In this document: piece after piece, positions 53,532 to 63,900 of the stretch
How the letters are laid out: each line of letters starts with the position of its first letter
How positions within the stretch are numbered: the first letter of the stretch is position 1
DNA from: Laspinema sp. D2d
GTDB lineage: Bacteria > Cyanobacteriota > Cyanobacteriia > Cyanobacteriales > Laspinemataceae
Assembly (NCBI RefSeq): GCF_025370755.1
Contig: NZ_JAMXFC010000010.1
Location: 1 to 64,000, forward strand
DNA: 64,000 nucleotides
Reading direction: 5' to 3'
Notes under the pieces: generated by a model
Database searches by the model: none
The model's input: the letters and a program-made list of their open reading frames with translations, nothing else
Told to the model about the DNA's origin: nothing
Position numbers and translations under genes: made by a program

Positions 53532-56471
53532 TTATCCGAGGAGAATATCATCTAGGATAAGCTTGTTGGGAACACTGCCGAAACTAACTGAACGGGCGAC
53601 TCCGGCAAAGGGAAGGGTTACTTGCTCAAATTCTCCATATACATGAGGTAAGGAACCGGCGGCAGTGGTGGATAAGGGAATGGATGCCAAGATGTTGCCA
53701 GATGCGCCTAATCCATCATAGAGAGTGACGGTGTGACTGGTGAAGGGGGAGGCATAGAAGAAGGAGAGTTGATTGTCAAATCCTCCTTCTACGTTCATGA
53801 CGATCGCCCCCTCTTCTCCATAAGTGAGGGCAGTTGTACCGCTGGGGGGAGGGGCAAAATTACCGCCGAATTCATCGGGAAATCCCAAGGCATCTAAGGC
53901 ATCGTTACTCATGATTCCCAAGGCGTTGCCAGAAAAAGATATCCCGCGATCGCCATAAAATCCGCTTACAGGGTCTAAATTTCTCACCCCTTCAAAGTTG
54001 AGTAAGGCCGGTAGATCGTTGCGGGAAATGACGAGGTTGGCACTGCTTTGGGTACCGATTTCTACCCCGGGGGTGGGATTGACTAAGGCCAGATTGAGGG
54101 TTTCTGGGACTTCGGCGATCGCATCAGGGACAATTGGAAGGGTCACGGTTTGCACGGTTTCTCCCGGTGCAAAGGTGACGGGAATTGGGGTATTATCATA
54201 ATCCAATGGTGCTGTGGCGGTCCCATCCCCTAAAACTAGGGTGACACCGGCAGGGAGATGGAGTCCTCCCGCGCGGGTGACGGTGACCGCGATAATTTCG
54301 GTGCCATCTTCTGCGACGATGAAGGTGGGCGCACTAAATTCTACGCGGATATCATTGTCTAAAACCGCCAAAGTTGCTGCATTTTGCGGGCCAATTCGTG
54401 ACCCTGTGCTGGGATTAGTGAGGGTTAATTGGAGGGTTTCGTTGAGTTCGCTTTCGGTGTCATTAACAATGGGAACGGCAACGGTTTGGACGGTTTCTCC
54501 GGGGGCGAAATTGACAAGAATTGGGGTATTATTGTAATCCAAGGGAGCAGTCGCCGTGGCATCGGTGAGGGTGACTGCGGCGGAAAAGGCGCTCTCCAGT
54601 CGGCCTTCCCGGGTGAGGGTTACGGGTGCGATCGCTGTGCCATCTTCATTGACCACAAAGTTCCCTGTACTAAACTGCAATAGCACATCATTATCAACAA
54701 TCGTGAATACTGCCGTATTCGGTTCGGTCAGGGTTGCCTCGCCGGTGGGATTCAGTAAGGCTAGATTGAGGGTTTCATCCGGTTCTAGGATGTCATCATC
54801 CACTGGGGGAAGTTCTACGGTTTGGAGGGTTTCCCCCGGTGCAAACTCTACAGAAATTGGGGTGGGGTCGTAATCCAAGGGGGCGGTAGCCGTAGCATCA
54901 CGTAATCCAATGGTAACCCCAGTGGGGATTCCTGTAAACCCGATGCGCTGAACTTGAACGGGTTGGATGGGGGTACCGTCCTCGACGGCACTAAAATCGG
55001 GGCGAGTAAACTGCAACGCCGCATCATTATCAAGGATAGTAAATGTGGCGGTATTCGGGGTTCCCAGGGTTGCGCCTCCGGTGGGATTAACTAACGTGAG
55101 GGCTAAGGTTTCATCAGGTTCTAAACTGCTATCATTGATGATAGGAAGTGAGGCAGTTTGGATCGTTTCTCCCGGGGCAAAAGTTACGGAAATCGGGGTA
55201 TTATTGAAATCCGCCGGTGCAGTTGCAGTCTCCCCGGCGAGGGCAAGGGTTACGGTAACGGGACGATTGAGAGAACCTGTGCGGGTTACGGTGACGGGAA
55301 CAAGGGGGATACCATCTTCCCCACTTTGAAAGTTGGTTTGATTGAACTGTATGCTAACGGGATTGACCGTATTATCGATCAGGGTGAAAGTGGCGGTATT
55401 TGTTGTGCCTAGGGTTGTGCCTCCGGTGGGAGAGGTGAGGGTCAAACTGAGGGTTTCGACCCCTGCGGCAATCAGTTCATTGACGAGGGGAATCGTGATA
55501 GTTTGTGCGGTGACTCCCGGGGCAAAGTTGAGGGGAATCTGCCGGGTATTGAGATCATTGAGAGGGATAGGGATATCGGGAGAGAGATTGAGGGTTGCAC
55601 CGACTGTACCCTCTACTATCCCACTGCGGAGGACTGTGATCGTGGCGATCGCCTCACCTTGGTCATTTTGGGTAAAGGTTTGCTCACCCAACGAGAGTGC
55701 TATATCATTATCTAAAACCGTGATGGTGGATTGCGATCGCCCTCCAACTCCCAGATTCTCTGTGGGATTGACTAAGCTCAAATTGAAGGTTTCCGTCGGT
55801 TCCACAATCTGATCATCAATGATTGGCAGGGTCACCACCGCCTGAGATTGTCCGGGGACAAAGGTGACTACCCGAGAACCGGGGATGTAATCGGCTGAGG
55901 CGATCGCCGTTCCATCGGTTAGCAGAATCGTCACGCTGGCCGCCTCACTTAGGTTTCCCGTGCGAAGTAACCTCACTTCTACACTGGGAACCCCTTCCTG
56001 AACTGTAAAATTGGCCGCACTCAACTCCACGATACTGGAGAGGGGGTCTAGGGTTTCATTTAAAAAATCCGTAGCATCCAAATTAATCGACCCGAATACC
56101 TCCCCAATCACCTGGCGATCGCCATTTTGGAAGACGATCAATTGAGTGGCGATCGCCACCGCATTCGGATTCCGATTGTCCGTTGGATCAAAAATTGGTT
56201 CGAGGCGAATTTGTGCGGATCTTAAGGTGCGAGAAACGGCCAGTCTATCTACCCCTTTTTCAAAATCAACAATTCTATCTGTGCCCAATCCTAAGACAAA
56301 AATATCCGCCCCGGGACCGCCAATTAGGGTATCTTCCCCCACCCCTCCAAAGAGAATATCTTCTCCACCATTGCCCAGGATAGAATCATTCCCGTCACCG
56401 CCAATGATAGTATCTTCACTATCCGGACCTATTAAAGTATTCCCTTGATTATCCCCAAAAATGAACGTCAT
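53532..56471 (-). CDS. RTX and Calx-beta repeat protein (adhesin-like)
   Basis: A 979-residue, acidic, Cys-free protein. Residues about 5-70 hold RTX-type nonapeptides that bind Ca2+ (GGDGNDSIL, GNGGEDILFGG, GGPGADIFV). Six Calx-beta domains follow (about 145-830), each with E(D/G)G...V...R near the start, a TA.A..DY segment, FAPGET and a closing (L/I)xDND. A non-repetitive C-terminal domain (about 830-979) begins LLNFEGVRNLDPVSGFYGDRGI, similar to PEP-type exosortase-era beta domains. Type I secretion is usual for RTX proteins, but their signal is C-terminal while the RTX block here is N-terminal. No transporter is adjacent. Role in adhesion or surface coating is inferred. Confidence 0.85.
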   Translation of the reverse strand: MTFIFGDNQGNTLIGPDSEDTIIGGDGNDSILGNGGEDILFGGVGEDTLIGGPGADIFVLGLGTDRIVDFEKGVDRLAVSRTLRSAQIRLEPIFDPTDNRNPNAVAIATQLIVFQNGDRQVIGEVFGSINLDATDFLNETLDPLSSIVELSAANFTVQEGVPSVEVRLLRTGNLSEAASVTILLTDGTAIASADYIPGSRVVTFVPGQSQAVVTLPIIDDQIVEPTETFNLSLVNPTENLGVGGRSQSTITVLDNDIALSLGEQTFTQNDQGEAIATITVLRSGIVEGTVGATLNLSPDIPIPLNDLNTRQIPLNFAPGVTAQTITIPLVNELIAAGVETLSLTLTSPTGGTTLGTTNTATFTLIDNTVNPVSIQFNQTNFQSGEDGIPLVPVTVTRTGSLNRPVTVTLALAGETATAPADFNNTPISVTFAPGETIQTASLPIINDSSLEPDETLALTLVNPTGGATLGTPNTATFTILDNDAALQFTRPDFSAVEDGTPIQPVQVQRIGFTGIPTGVTIGLRDATATAPLDYDPTPISVEFAPGETLQTVELPPVDDDILEPDETLNLALLNPTGEATLTEPNTAVFTIVDNDVLLQFSTGNFVVNEDGTAIAPVTLTREGRLESAFSAAVTLTDATATAPLDYNNTPILVNFAPGETVQTVAVPIVNDTESELNETLQLTLTNPSTGSRIGPQNAATLAVLDNDIRVEFSAPTFIVAEDGTEIIAVTVTRAGGLHLPAGVTLVLGDGTATAPLDYDNTPIPVTFAPGETVQTVTLPIVPDAIAEVPETLNLALVNPTPGVEIGTQSSANLVISRNDLPALLNFEGVRNLDPVSGFYGDRGISFSGNALGIMSNDALDALGFPDEFGGNFAPPPSGTTALTYGEEGAIVMNVEGGFDNQLSFFYASPFTSHTVTLYDGLGASGNILASIPLSTTAAGSLPHVYGEFEQVTLPFAGVARSVSFGSVPNKLILDDILLG

Positions 56472-57132
56472 CCGTTAATCCTCCTATTAACCCGTTGTGC
56501 TTGCCCCAATGCACCCTAATGCATCTGATCGCGAAGCGGGGCGTCGGCACGATCTGGCATTTAAAATCAATGGAAATTGCCCTGCAAAATGACGGATTCC
56601 CATCTTCCTAAATTTTCTCGGACCCTCCCCAAGGGACAGCCGAAAATATGAATCTTTGATTTTCTTAAATAGGTGAAGAGTTTAATGCTACACCCATCGG
56701 TTCTTTCCCCATTTAAAGACCTCTTCAAATCATCCGGCAGTTGATGCCAGCAATTTGCTGCCGATCCAGTTGCCTGTCGATGCCACATCGAGACCCAACT
56801 GTAAGCGTTTTCGATATAGCATCTGACGTATTTTCAGCGTCCAGATGCTCCCTGATGGTAAAATTCCTGGTAAAAATAGTAGCATAAGGGCGGGGGTAAG
56901 GGATGAGAAGCATCCCCTCAAATGGGGGTAGCGGGTCAGGTTAGGAACCCAGTTTTTTGAGAAAATTGGGGGCAGTTGGCAAGGGATTAGGGCCAGACAG
57001 CCGATCGCTTCTCCCGGGGTTCTCATCCTGCCTCAGACGCCACCGGCAGCAACCGGGGGTCTCCAAATTTCCTCAAGAGTATGTCAAAATATCGATGCAA
57101 ACGCGATCGAGCAATTGAGTAGGAGATTTGTC
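56472..57132. other. Intergenic region, Calx-beta gene / leuS
   Basis: 661 bases between divergent genes. Several minus-strand frames (for example 56730-57026) show no family similarity. The region should hold both promoters. The only clear signal is AGGAGA at 57121-57126, the leuS ribosome-binding site. Confidence 0.5.
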
Positions 57133-59697
57133 GTGGAATCCCGTTACAATCCCGCATCCCTTGAGGAAAAGTGGCAACAAACTTGGACAGAACGCCAGTT
57201 ATACCAAACCCCAGAAACCCGCGATCGGCCTAAATTTTATGCCCTGTCCATGTTTCCCTATCCCTCGGGCAACCTGCACATGGGTCATGTCCGAGTTTAC
57301 ACCATCACCGACGTGATTGGCCGCCTCAAGCGGATGCAAGGGTATCGCGTCCTGAATCCGATGGGATGGGATGCCTTTGGACTCCCGGCAGAAAATGCCG
57401 CCATTGAACGGGGGATTCATCCGGCGAAGTGGACCTATCAAAATATTGCCCAGATGAAACAGCAACTCGAACGCCTGGGAATTGCCTTCGATTGGACTAG
57501 AGAAGTTGCCACCTGTTCCCCCGACTATTACAAGTGGACTCAATGGATATTTTTGCAGTTTTTTAATGCCGGACTCGCCTATCAAAAAGAAGCGGCGGTT
57601 AACTGGGACCCCATTGACCAAACGGTGCTCGCTAATGAACAAGTAGATAATGAGGGTCGGTCCTGGCGATCGGGGGCTAAAGTTGAGCGGAAATTGCTGA
57701 AACAATGGTTTTTTAAAATTACCGATTATGCTGAACAATTACTCAATGATTTAGACCAATTAACGGGATGGCCGGAACGGGTTAAACTAATGCAAGCCAA
57801 CTGGATTGGTAAATCCATCGGCGCTTATTTAGAATTCCCCATTGTTAACAGTACGGAAAAAGTTGCCGTCTTTACCACTCGTCCCGATACGGTTTATGGG
57901 GTAACTTATGTTGTCTTAGCCCCAGAACATCCTTTAACTCGACAAGTTACCACGCCAGACCAATTAGCAGCGGTTGAATCTTTCATCCAAGAAGTTAGCA
58001 ATCAAAGTGAATTAGAACGCACTGCGGACGATAAACCCAAGCGGGGAATTCCTACGGGAGGAACAGCAATTAATCCTTTTAACGGGGAAGAAATTCCGAT
58101 TTGGATTGCAGATTATGTCCTCTATGAATATGGAACTGGGGCAGTTATGGGAGTTCCTGCCCATGATGTCCGGGATTTTAAATTTGCCCGAGAACAGAAC
58201 TTACCCATTAAACAGGTGATTGTTCGCGCCGATGCAGCGGATGAAAAAGCCGAGTTAAAAGAGGCATATACCGAACCCGGAATAGTAATTAATTCCGACC
58301 TGTTCAATGGTATGGAATCGACCACAGCCAAAGGGGAAATTATTGCCCATGCCGAAAGGCAAAAATGGGGGAAGGCGCGAGTCCAATATCGCCTCAGAGA
58401 TTGGCTGATTTCTCGTCAACGCTATTGGGGTGCTCCCATTCCCGTGATTCACTGTCCCAGTTGCGGGGCCGTCCCCGTTCCCGATGAAGATTTGCCTGTC
58501 CAATTACCAGAAGATGTCGCCTTTTCTGGACGAGGATTATCTCCCTTATCTCAATTAGAAAGTTGGGTGAATGTGCCTTGTCCCAGTTGTGGAGAACCGG
58601 CAAAACGGGAAACCGATACGATGGATACCTTTATCGATTCATCATGGTATTTCTTGCGCTATCCTGATGCTCAAAATGCGGACAAAGCCTTTGATAGTCA
58701 ACAGGTGAATGATTGGTTGCCCGTGGATCAATATGTGGGCGGAATTGAACACGCAATTTTGCATTTACTATATTCTCGATTCTTTACCAAAGTATTGCGC
58801 GATCGGGGATTATTCAAGTTTGATGAACCCTTCCAACGCCTGCTGACTCAGGGGATGGTCCAGGGATTAACTTACAAAAATCCGCAAACTGGGAAATACA
58901 TTCCTTCCGCCCAAGTGAATGCCAGTGACCCGAAAGATCCGGAAACGGGAGAACCCTTACAAGTCTTCTATGAGAAGATGTCCAAATCCAAATATAACGG
59001 CGTTGACCCCTTAGAAGTATTGGCAAAATATGGGGCAGATACGGCGCGGATGTTTATTCTATTTAAAGCGCCACCGGAGAAAGATTTAGAATGGGAAGAT
59101 GCGGACGTAGAGGGACAATTCCGCTTTTTAAATCGCGTCTGGCGGTTGGTGACGGAATATGCCGAAACAACTCCCGCCAAAGAGGTCAAAGGGGATTTGA
59201 GTAAATCTGAAAAAGAATTGCGACGGGCGATTCATACAGCAATTAAAGAAATTACCGAGGATTTAGACGGGGAGTATCAGTTTAATACCGCAGTTTCGGA
59301 GTTGATGAAACTCAGTAATGCCTTAAACGATGCCGACTGTAAAAACTCAGCAATTTATACCGAAGGCATCAAAACCCTGTTGATTTTGTTGGCCCCCTTT
59401 GCACCCCATATTGCTGAAGAATTGTGGCAGGGAATTGGCAATCCAACCTCAGTTCATGAGCAATCTTGGCCTGGGGTAGATTTGGATGCGTTGGTGGTGG
59501 ATGAAATCACCTTAGTGATTCAAATTAGTGGCAAAACCCGGGGAACAATTCAGGTTCCTGCACAAGCAACTCGCGAGGAGTTAGAACAATATGCGCGGGA
59601 GTCAGAAGTGGCCCAGAAGTATATTACCGGACAGGAGATTAAAAAGGCGATCGTGGTTCCGGGTAAGTTGGTGAATTTTGTACTCGGGAAATCTTAA
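57133..59697 (+). CDS. leuS: Leucyl-tRNA synthetase
   Basis: Class I aminoacyl-tRNA synthetase of 854 residues. The HIGH motif is HMGH in [17 protein letters not shown] (about 38-54), the CP1 editing domain occupies about 225-420 ([20 protein letters not shown]), zinc-type CPSCG pairs lie in and near it, and the KMSKS loop is [10 protein letters not shown] at about 617. The C-terminal anticodon-binding region is complete. GTG 57133 is chosen: AGGAG lies seven bases upstream and the protein then begins [14 protein letters not shown] as in the family; a TTG at 57115 has no such support. Confidence 0.96.
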   Translation: MESRYNPASLEEKWQQTWTERQLYQTPETRDRPKFYALSMFPYPSGNLHMGHVRVYTITDVIGRLKRMQGYRVLNPMGWDAFGLPAENAAIERGIHPAKWTYQNIAQMKQQLERLGIAFDWTREVATCSPDYYKWTQWIFLQFFNAGLAYQKEAAVNWDPIDQTVLANEQVDNEGRSWRSGAKVERKLLKQWFFKITDYAEQLLNDLDQLTGWPERVKLMQANWIGKSIGAYLEFPIVNSTEKVAVFTTRPDTVYGVTYVVLAPEHPLTRQVTTPDQLAAVESFIQEVSNQSELERTADDKPKRGIPTGGTAINPFNGEEIPIWIADYVLYEYGTGAVMGVPAHDVRDFKFAREQNLPIKQVIVRADAADEKAELKEAYTEPGIVINSDLFNGMESTTAKGEIIAHAERQKWGKARVQYRLRDWLISRQRYWGAPIPVIHCPSCGAVPVPDEDLPVQLPEDVAFSGRGLSPLSQLESWVNVPCPSCGEPAKRETDTMDTFIDSSWYFLRYPDAQNADKAFDSQQVNDWLPVDQYVGGIEHAILHLLYSRFFTKVLRDRGLFKFDEPFQRLLTQGMVQGLTYKNPQTGKYIPSAQVNASDPKDPETGEPLQVFYEKMSKSKYNGVDPLEVLAKYGADTARMFILFKAPPEKDLEWEDADVEGQFRFLNRVWRLVTEYAETTPAKEVKGDLSKSEKELRRAIHTAIKEITEDLDGEYQFNTAVSELMKLSNALNDADCKNSAIYTEGIKTLLILLAPFAPHIAEELWQGIGNPTSVHEQSWPGVDLDALVVDEITLVIQISGKTRGTIQVPAQATREELEQYARESEVAQKYITGQEIKKAIVVPGKLVNFVLGKS

Positions 59698-59719
59698 TAT
59701 GGAGAGGAGTTAGCAATAG

Positions 59720-59759
59720 GGGAAGATAGGGGCAATTTATAAATGACTTCTATCTTCCC
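59720..59759 (+). terminator. Hairpin after leuS
   Basis: GGGAAGATAG (59720-59729) pairs perfectly with CTATCTTCCC (59750-59759) around 20 bases, followed by GTTTGTAGTAAG, part of the dispersed GTAGTAACGAC-type repeat. There is no strong T-run. Confidence 0.5.
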
Positions 59760-59889
59760 GTTTGTAGTAAGAACAGAAGTCGGTAGTGGAGGCGTTGGTT
59801 AGAATGAGAGAGCACCGATCGCCGGTGAAACTGCGATCGCCTCTAGTGCGTCTAGTTGCACCAACTGTTTAGAACCTCTCAAATTAATC

Positions 59890-60939
59890 ATGTTTAGAAA
59901 ACCTAAAATAATTGCAATGATTGTCCTGGCATTCGCGATCGCAGTGGCGGTCCATTGGATTGGGTTCGATCGCCCGAACTTTGCCCAATCTCCGATGCCA
60001 GAAACGACCCTTGCTGCTAATTCCCTGCAATTAGCCCCTCCGATTGACTGTACTTTAGACGAGGATTGTTTTATTTTGTTATATCCCGATCGCGACCCTG
60101 GACCGGGAGAAGTGGATTTTGGGTGTGGGAGGCAAACCTATGATGGTCACAAAGGGACCGATTTTGGCATTGCCAACACCGATAAAATGAATGCTGGGGT
60201 GGCGGTGATTGCGTCGGCCCCCGGTAAGGTGTTGCGGGTCCGGGATGGGGTCAACGATCGCCTGATTACGGACCCGCAGCAAGTAGAGGCATTAGACGGG
60301 CGAGAATGTGGCAATGGGGTGTTTATTGAACATGGCAATGGGTGGGAAACTCAATACTGTCATCTGCGCAATGGGAGTGTTGCAGTCCGTCCCGGAATGG
60401 AGGTGGAGACGGGGACGGTTTTAGGCATGGTTGGCGCTTCTGGGGCCGCATCGTTCCCTCACGTTCATATTACGGCGTTGTATCAAGGGCAGGTGGTTGA
60501 TCCGTTTGTGGGACCGGAAGCGGGTCCCGGTTGTCAGGTATCGCGGAGTCCACTTTGGACAGTTCCCCTAGATTATACACCCACGGGGGCGATCGATGCA
60601 GGTTTTGCGGATACACCTCCGGAAATAAAGGATTTGTGGGAAGGGGGTTTTCCTCAAAATGAGCTATCTAAAGATATTCCGGCCCTGTTGTTCTGGGTAC
60701 ACACTTATGGGGTGTTACCGGGGGATAGTTATCAGTTTAAGTTGATTGCACCGAATGGACAGGCGATCGCGGAAGACAGGAAGGAAATTACGTCCCCGAG
60801 TAAAACTTGGATGGGTTATGTGGGTAAACGCAACAATCCCGATCGCCCGATATTACCGGGGGTATGGCGCGGGGAATATCAACTGACCCGAGGGGGTGAG
60901 GTCCTGGTGGATCTTGTCCGGGAAATTGAGGTGAGATAA
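59890..60939 (+). CDS. M23-family peptidase (LytM-like), membrane-anchored or secreted
   Basis: A 349-residue protein with an N-terminal hydrophobic segment (about 8-24), either a signal peptide or an anchor. The M23 metallopeptidase domain has zinc ligands His87 and Asp91 (HKGTDFG) and the HxH motif His191-Val-His193; a likely catalytic His is at 158 (QYCHL). It is an unusual variant with insertions. The C-terminal 120 residues form a beta-rich domain of unknown type. It should cut peptidoglycan cross-links or related peptides in the periplasm. Confidence 0.87.
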   Translation: MFRKPKIIAMIVLAFAIAVAVHWIGFDRPNFAQSPMPETTLAANSLQLAPPIDCTLDEDCFILLYPDRDPGPGEVDFGCGRQTYDGHKGTDFGIANTDKMNAGVAVIASAPGKVLRVRDGVNDRLITDPQQVEALDGRECGNGVFIEHGNGWETQYCHLRNGSVAVRPGMEVETGTVLGMVGASGAASFPHVHITALYQGQVVDPFVGPEAGPGCQVSRSPLWTVPLDYTPTGAIDAGFADTPPEIKDLWEGGFPQNELSKDIPALLFWVHTYGVLPGDSYQFKLIAPNGQAIAEDRKEITSPSKTWMGYVGKRNNPDRPILPGVWRGEYQLTRGGEVLVDLVREIEVR

Positions 60940-60983
60940 ACGACAATTCCGGTGGGGGATTTATCTCCTGCCGGATGTTGCCA

Positions 60984-63900
60984 CTATTTTTCGGTCATAG
61001 CTTCTATTCCGGCCCAGTCTTGCGGAACCCCTTGTTGAATATACTTCTCACAACGCTGTAAATACAGAAGCGCTGCCCGATCGCTGGGGTTAAGGGTGAC
61101 AATTTGCTGAAAGAGGGTTTGAGAGGTCTCAAAATTGCCTTCTTTGTAAGCGGCGATCGCCATTTCAAAGTTAGCGAGGGTTTTGTTTTTGAGTTCGATG
61201 CGATCGGGGGATTCAGAATCGTAAATTTCAAAGACTGAGATGCTGGCTTTTTTTCCTTTGACTTGCACTCGGTCTAAAAATCGATAGTGATGATGATTTC
61301 GGTTGGTCAGTTGATTGAGGGTATCTTCACTAATTAGAATTTCTGCCCCATAAAGTTTGGTTAATCCTTCCAAGCGAGAGGCTAAGTTTACGGCATCGGA
61401 AATGACGGTACTTTCCATCCGGTCTTGTTCGCCAATCGTTCCTAACATTAAACTTCCGGTATGTAAACCAATGCCGATTTGAATGGGGACTTTGCCCAGT
61501 TGTTGTCGCTGTTCGTTGAATAATTGGACTTGTTGTTGCATGGCGATCGCCCCGGCCACTGCATCATCAGCAGAGTCAGGAAATAAGGCCATAATCGCAT
61601 CGCCTATATATTTATCGATAAATCCATTATGTTCAGGAATCACAGGACTGACGCGACTTAAATAGCTATTAATAAAATTAAAGGTTTCTTCCGGAGACAT
61701 GGTTTCCGAAAGGCTGGTAAATTGTCGAATATCAGAAAATAAAATGGTCATTTCTTTTTTGATGTGGTTGCCCAATTTCACATCGACGATGCTTTCTTGA
61801 CCTAAGAATTCTAAAAAGTCATGAGGAACAAATCTACCATAAGCGGCATTGATTTTAGCGAGGCGAATATGGGTTTTAATCCGGGTCAGTAGTTCATTTT
61901 TATTAAAGGGTTTCATTAGATAATCATTCGCCCCGGCATTAAACCCTTCTACAAGGTCCGAGACTTGATTTTTAGCCGTAAGCATGACGATGGGGAGGTC
62001 GATCGCCGGAAATTGTTGGCGAATTTTTTCGCAGACTTCATATCCCGTCATGCGAGGCATCATGACATCCAGCAGGATTAAGTCGGGCTTAAATCCATTT
62101 TCAATAATTTCTAAGGCTTTTGGACCATTTGCGGCGCGGGTAATGGCGTAATTTTGCAGGGAGAGAGTATTGGCGAGAACTTGCAGATTAATCGGTTCAT
62201 CATCGACAATTAAAATTTTGAATTCTGCACCTTCAGCAATGTGAATTTCGGTGGCAAGAACAGGGGGATTTGTCGATTGCAGTTGACTCGCGGGGGTCGA
62301 GGTACGGATGAGGGTTTCGCGATGAACAACGGGGGGTTTTGCAGGGGTGAGGGGGGCGGTTGTTCGGGGTAAGGTAAAGGTAAAGCGTGACCCTTTGCCG
62401 ACTTCGGATTCAACCTCAATCGTTCCCTGATGTAATTCAATCAGTTGCTTGGCGATCGCCAATCCCAATCCAGTTCCGCCATATTCTCGGGCGGTGGAAC
62501 CATCCGCTTGTTCAAAGGATTCAAAAATGCGACTGATTTTGTCGTGGGGAATGCCAATTCCAGTATCCGTGACGGTAATGGCAACAAAATCTTCTACAAT
62601 TTTAGCTGAAACTTCGACGAAGCCGGATTCAGTAAATTTGATGCCATTTCCCACTAAGTTATGTAGGATTTGCTGAACGCGATTTTCATCGGCATTGACC
62701 CCGGAAAAATCCGGGGGAATGGCATTGATTAATTCTAGGGTTTTATCCCCAATTAGGGGTTTACTCAGGTTAAGGACGACTTGGGCGATCGCCCGCAAAT
62801 CCAAGGGTTTGAGTTGCAGTTCAATATTTTTATGTTTGAGTTGAGAAAAATCTAGGATATCATTAACTAAATGAGATAACCGGCGACCGCTGCTGGTGAT
62901 GGTTTCTAAGTTAAAAATAGTCGGTTCTGATAAAGGTCCGGTTACGCCATCAATTAAGGAATCGGCAATGCCAATAATGCCATTGAGGGGGGTTCGCAGT
63001 TCATGGGAGGTATTGGCTAGAAATTCATCTTTGAGTCCATCCAGCCGTTTGAGTTCTTGATTTTTTTCTTCTAAAGTTTTGGCATAGTCTGCTAATTGCT
63101 GATAGGATAATTTAAGATTACTCCAAAGCGTGTAACCGATACTCAATACTCCCGCACTGATGAGGGCTAAGACAGGGGTGAAAACGGGAATTAACCAACC
63201 GAATAGAAAGGCACTATAAGAACTCCCAATGATGACTCCAGCCCCGAGGAGAATTCCGGGTCCAGACCAGCGGGTTTTCAGCCAGAGGGAACCGAGGAGG
63301 GCGCTATATCCAGAACTCAGAAAAATTAACCCCCATTTGAAGGGTTTGGGGGTGGCATAAAGCATCGGACGATTATCGAGGGCACTACTTAAAATTTGGC
63401 TGGTTAAATTGGCATGAATGACCACTCCCGGCATTAATTCGGGATTGCCCAAAAGGGTATTGGTATAGGGGGTTTGAAAGGAATCATTCAGACTGGGGGC
63501 TTGGGCACCGATGAAGATGATGCGATCGCGGAAAAAATCCGGGGGAATGCGATTTTCCAGCACTTCGGTGAGGGAAATGTGAGGAAAGCGGTCGAGTCCC
63601 CCGCGATAGTTGACTAATATTTGATAGCCACCCCCGTCTCGTTTACTATATTCTCCCTCCTTGCCGGTGAGGGGAATAAATTTAGCTTGACCCAATTGAT
63701 AAATAGACTGGGATTCATCAGCAACGGTCAATTCAATGCCATCGGTTTCTAAATATTTTAACGCTAAAAGGGTGGCAATTCCTTCAATTAATGTTCCATC
63801 CGGTTTACCGACTAACACCATGCCCCGGCGGATTTTGCCATCGCGATCAAGTAACATATCGTTAGAGGCTACTTGCCCGAGTTCGGCTAATCGGGGGGGA

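Noticed and set aside
54214-55812. Several long plus-strand frames opposite the Calx-beta gene
   Set aside because: They are antisense shadows that repeat with the Calx-beta domains and match no family.
56730-57026. Minus-strand frames in the gap before leuS
   Set aside because: No family similarity; overlapping frames in the same gap look equally random.
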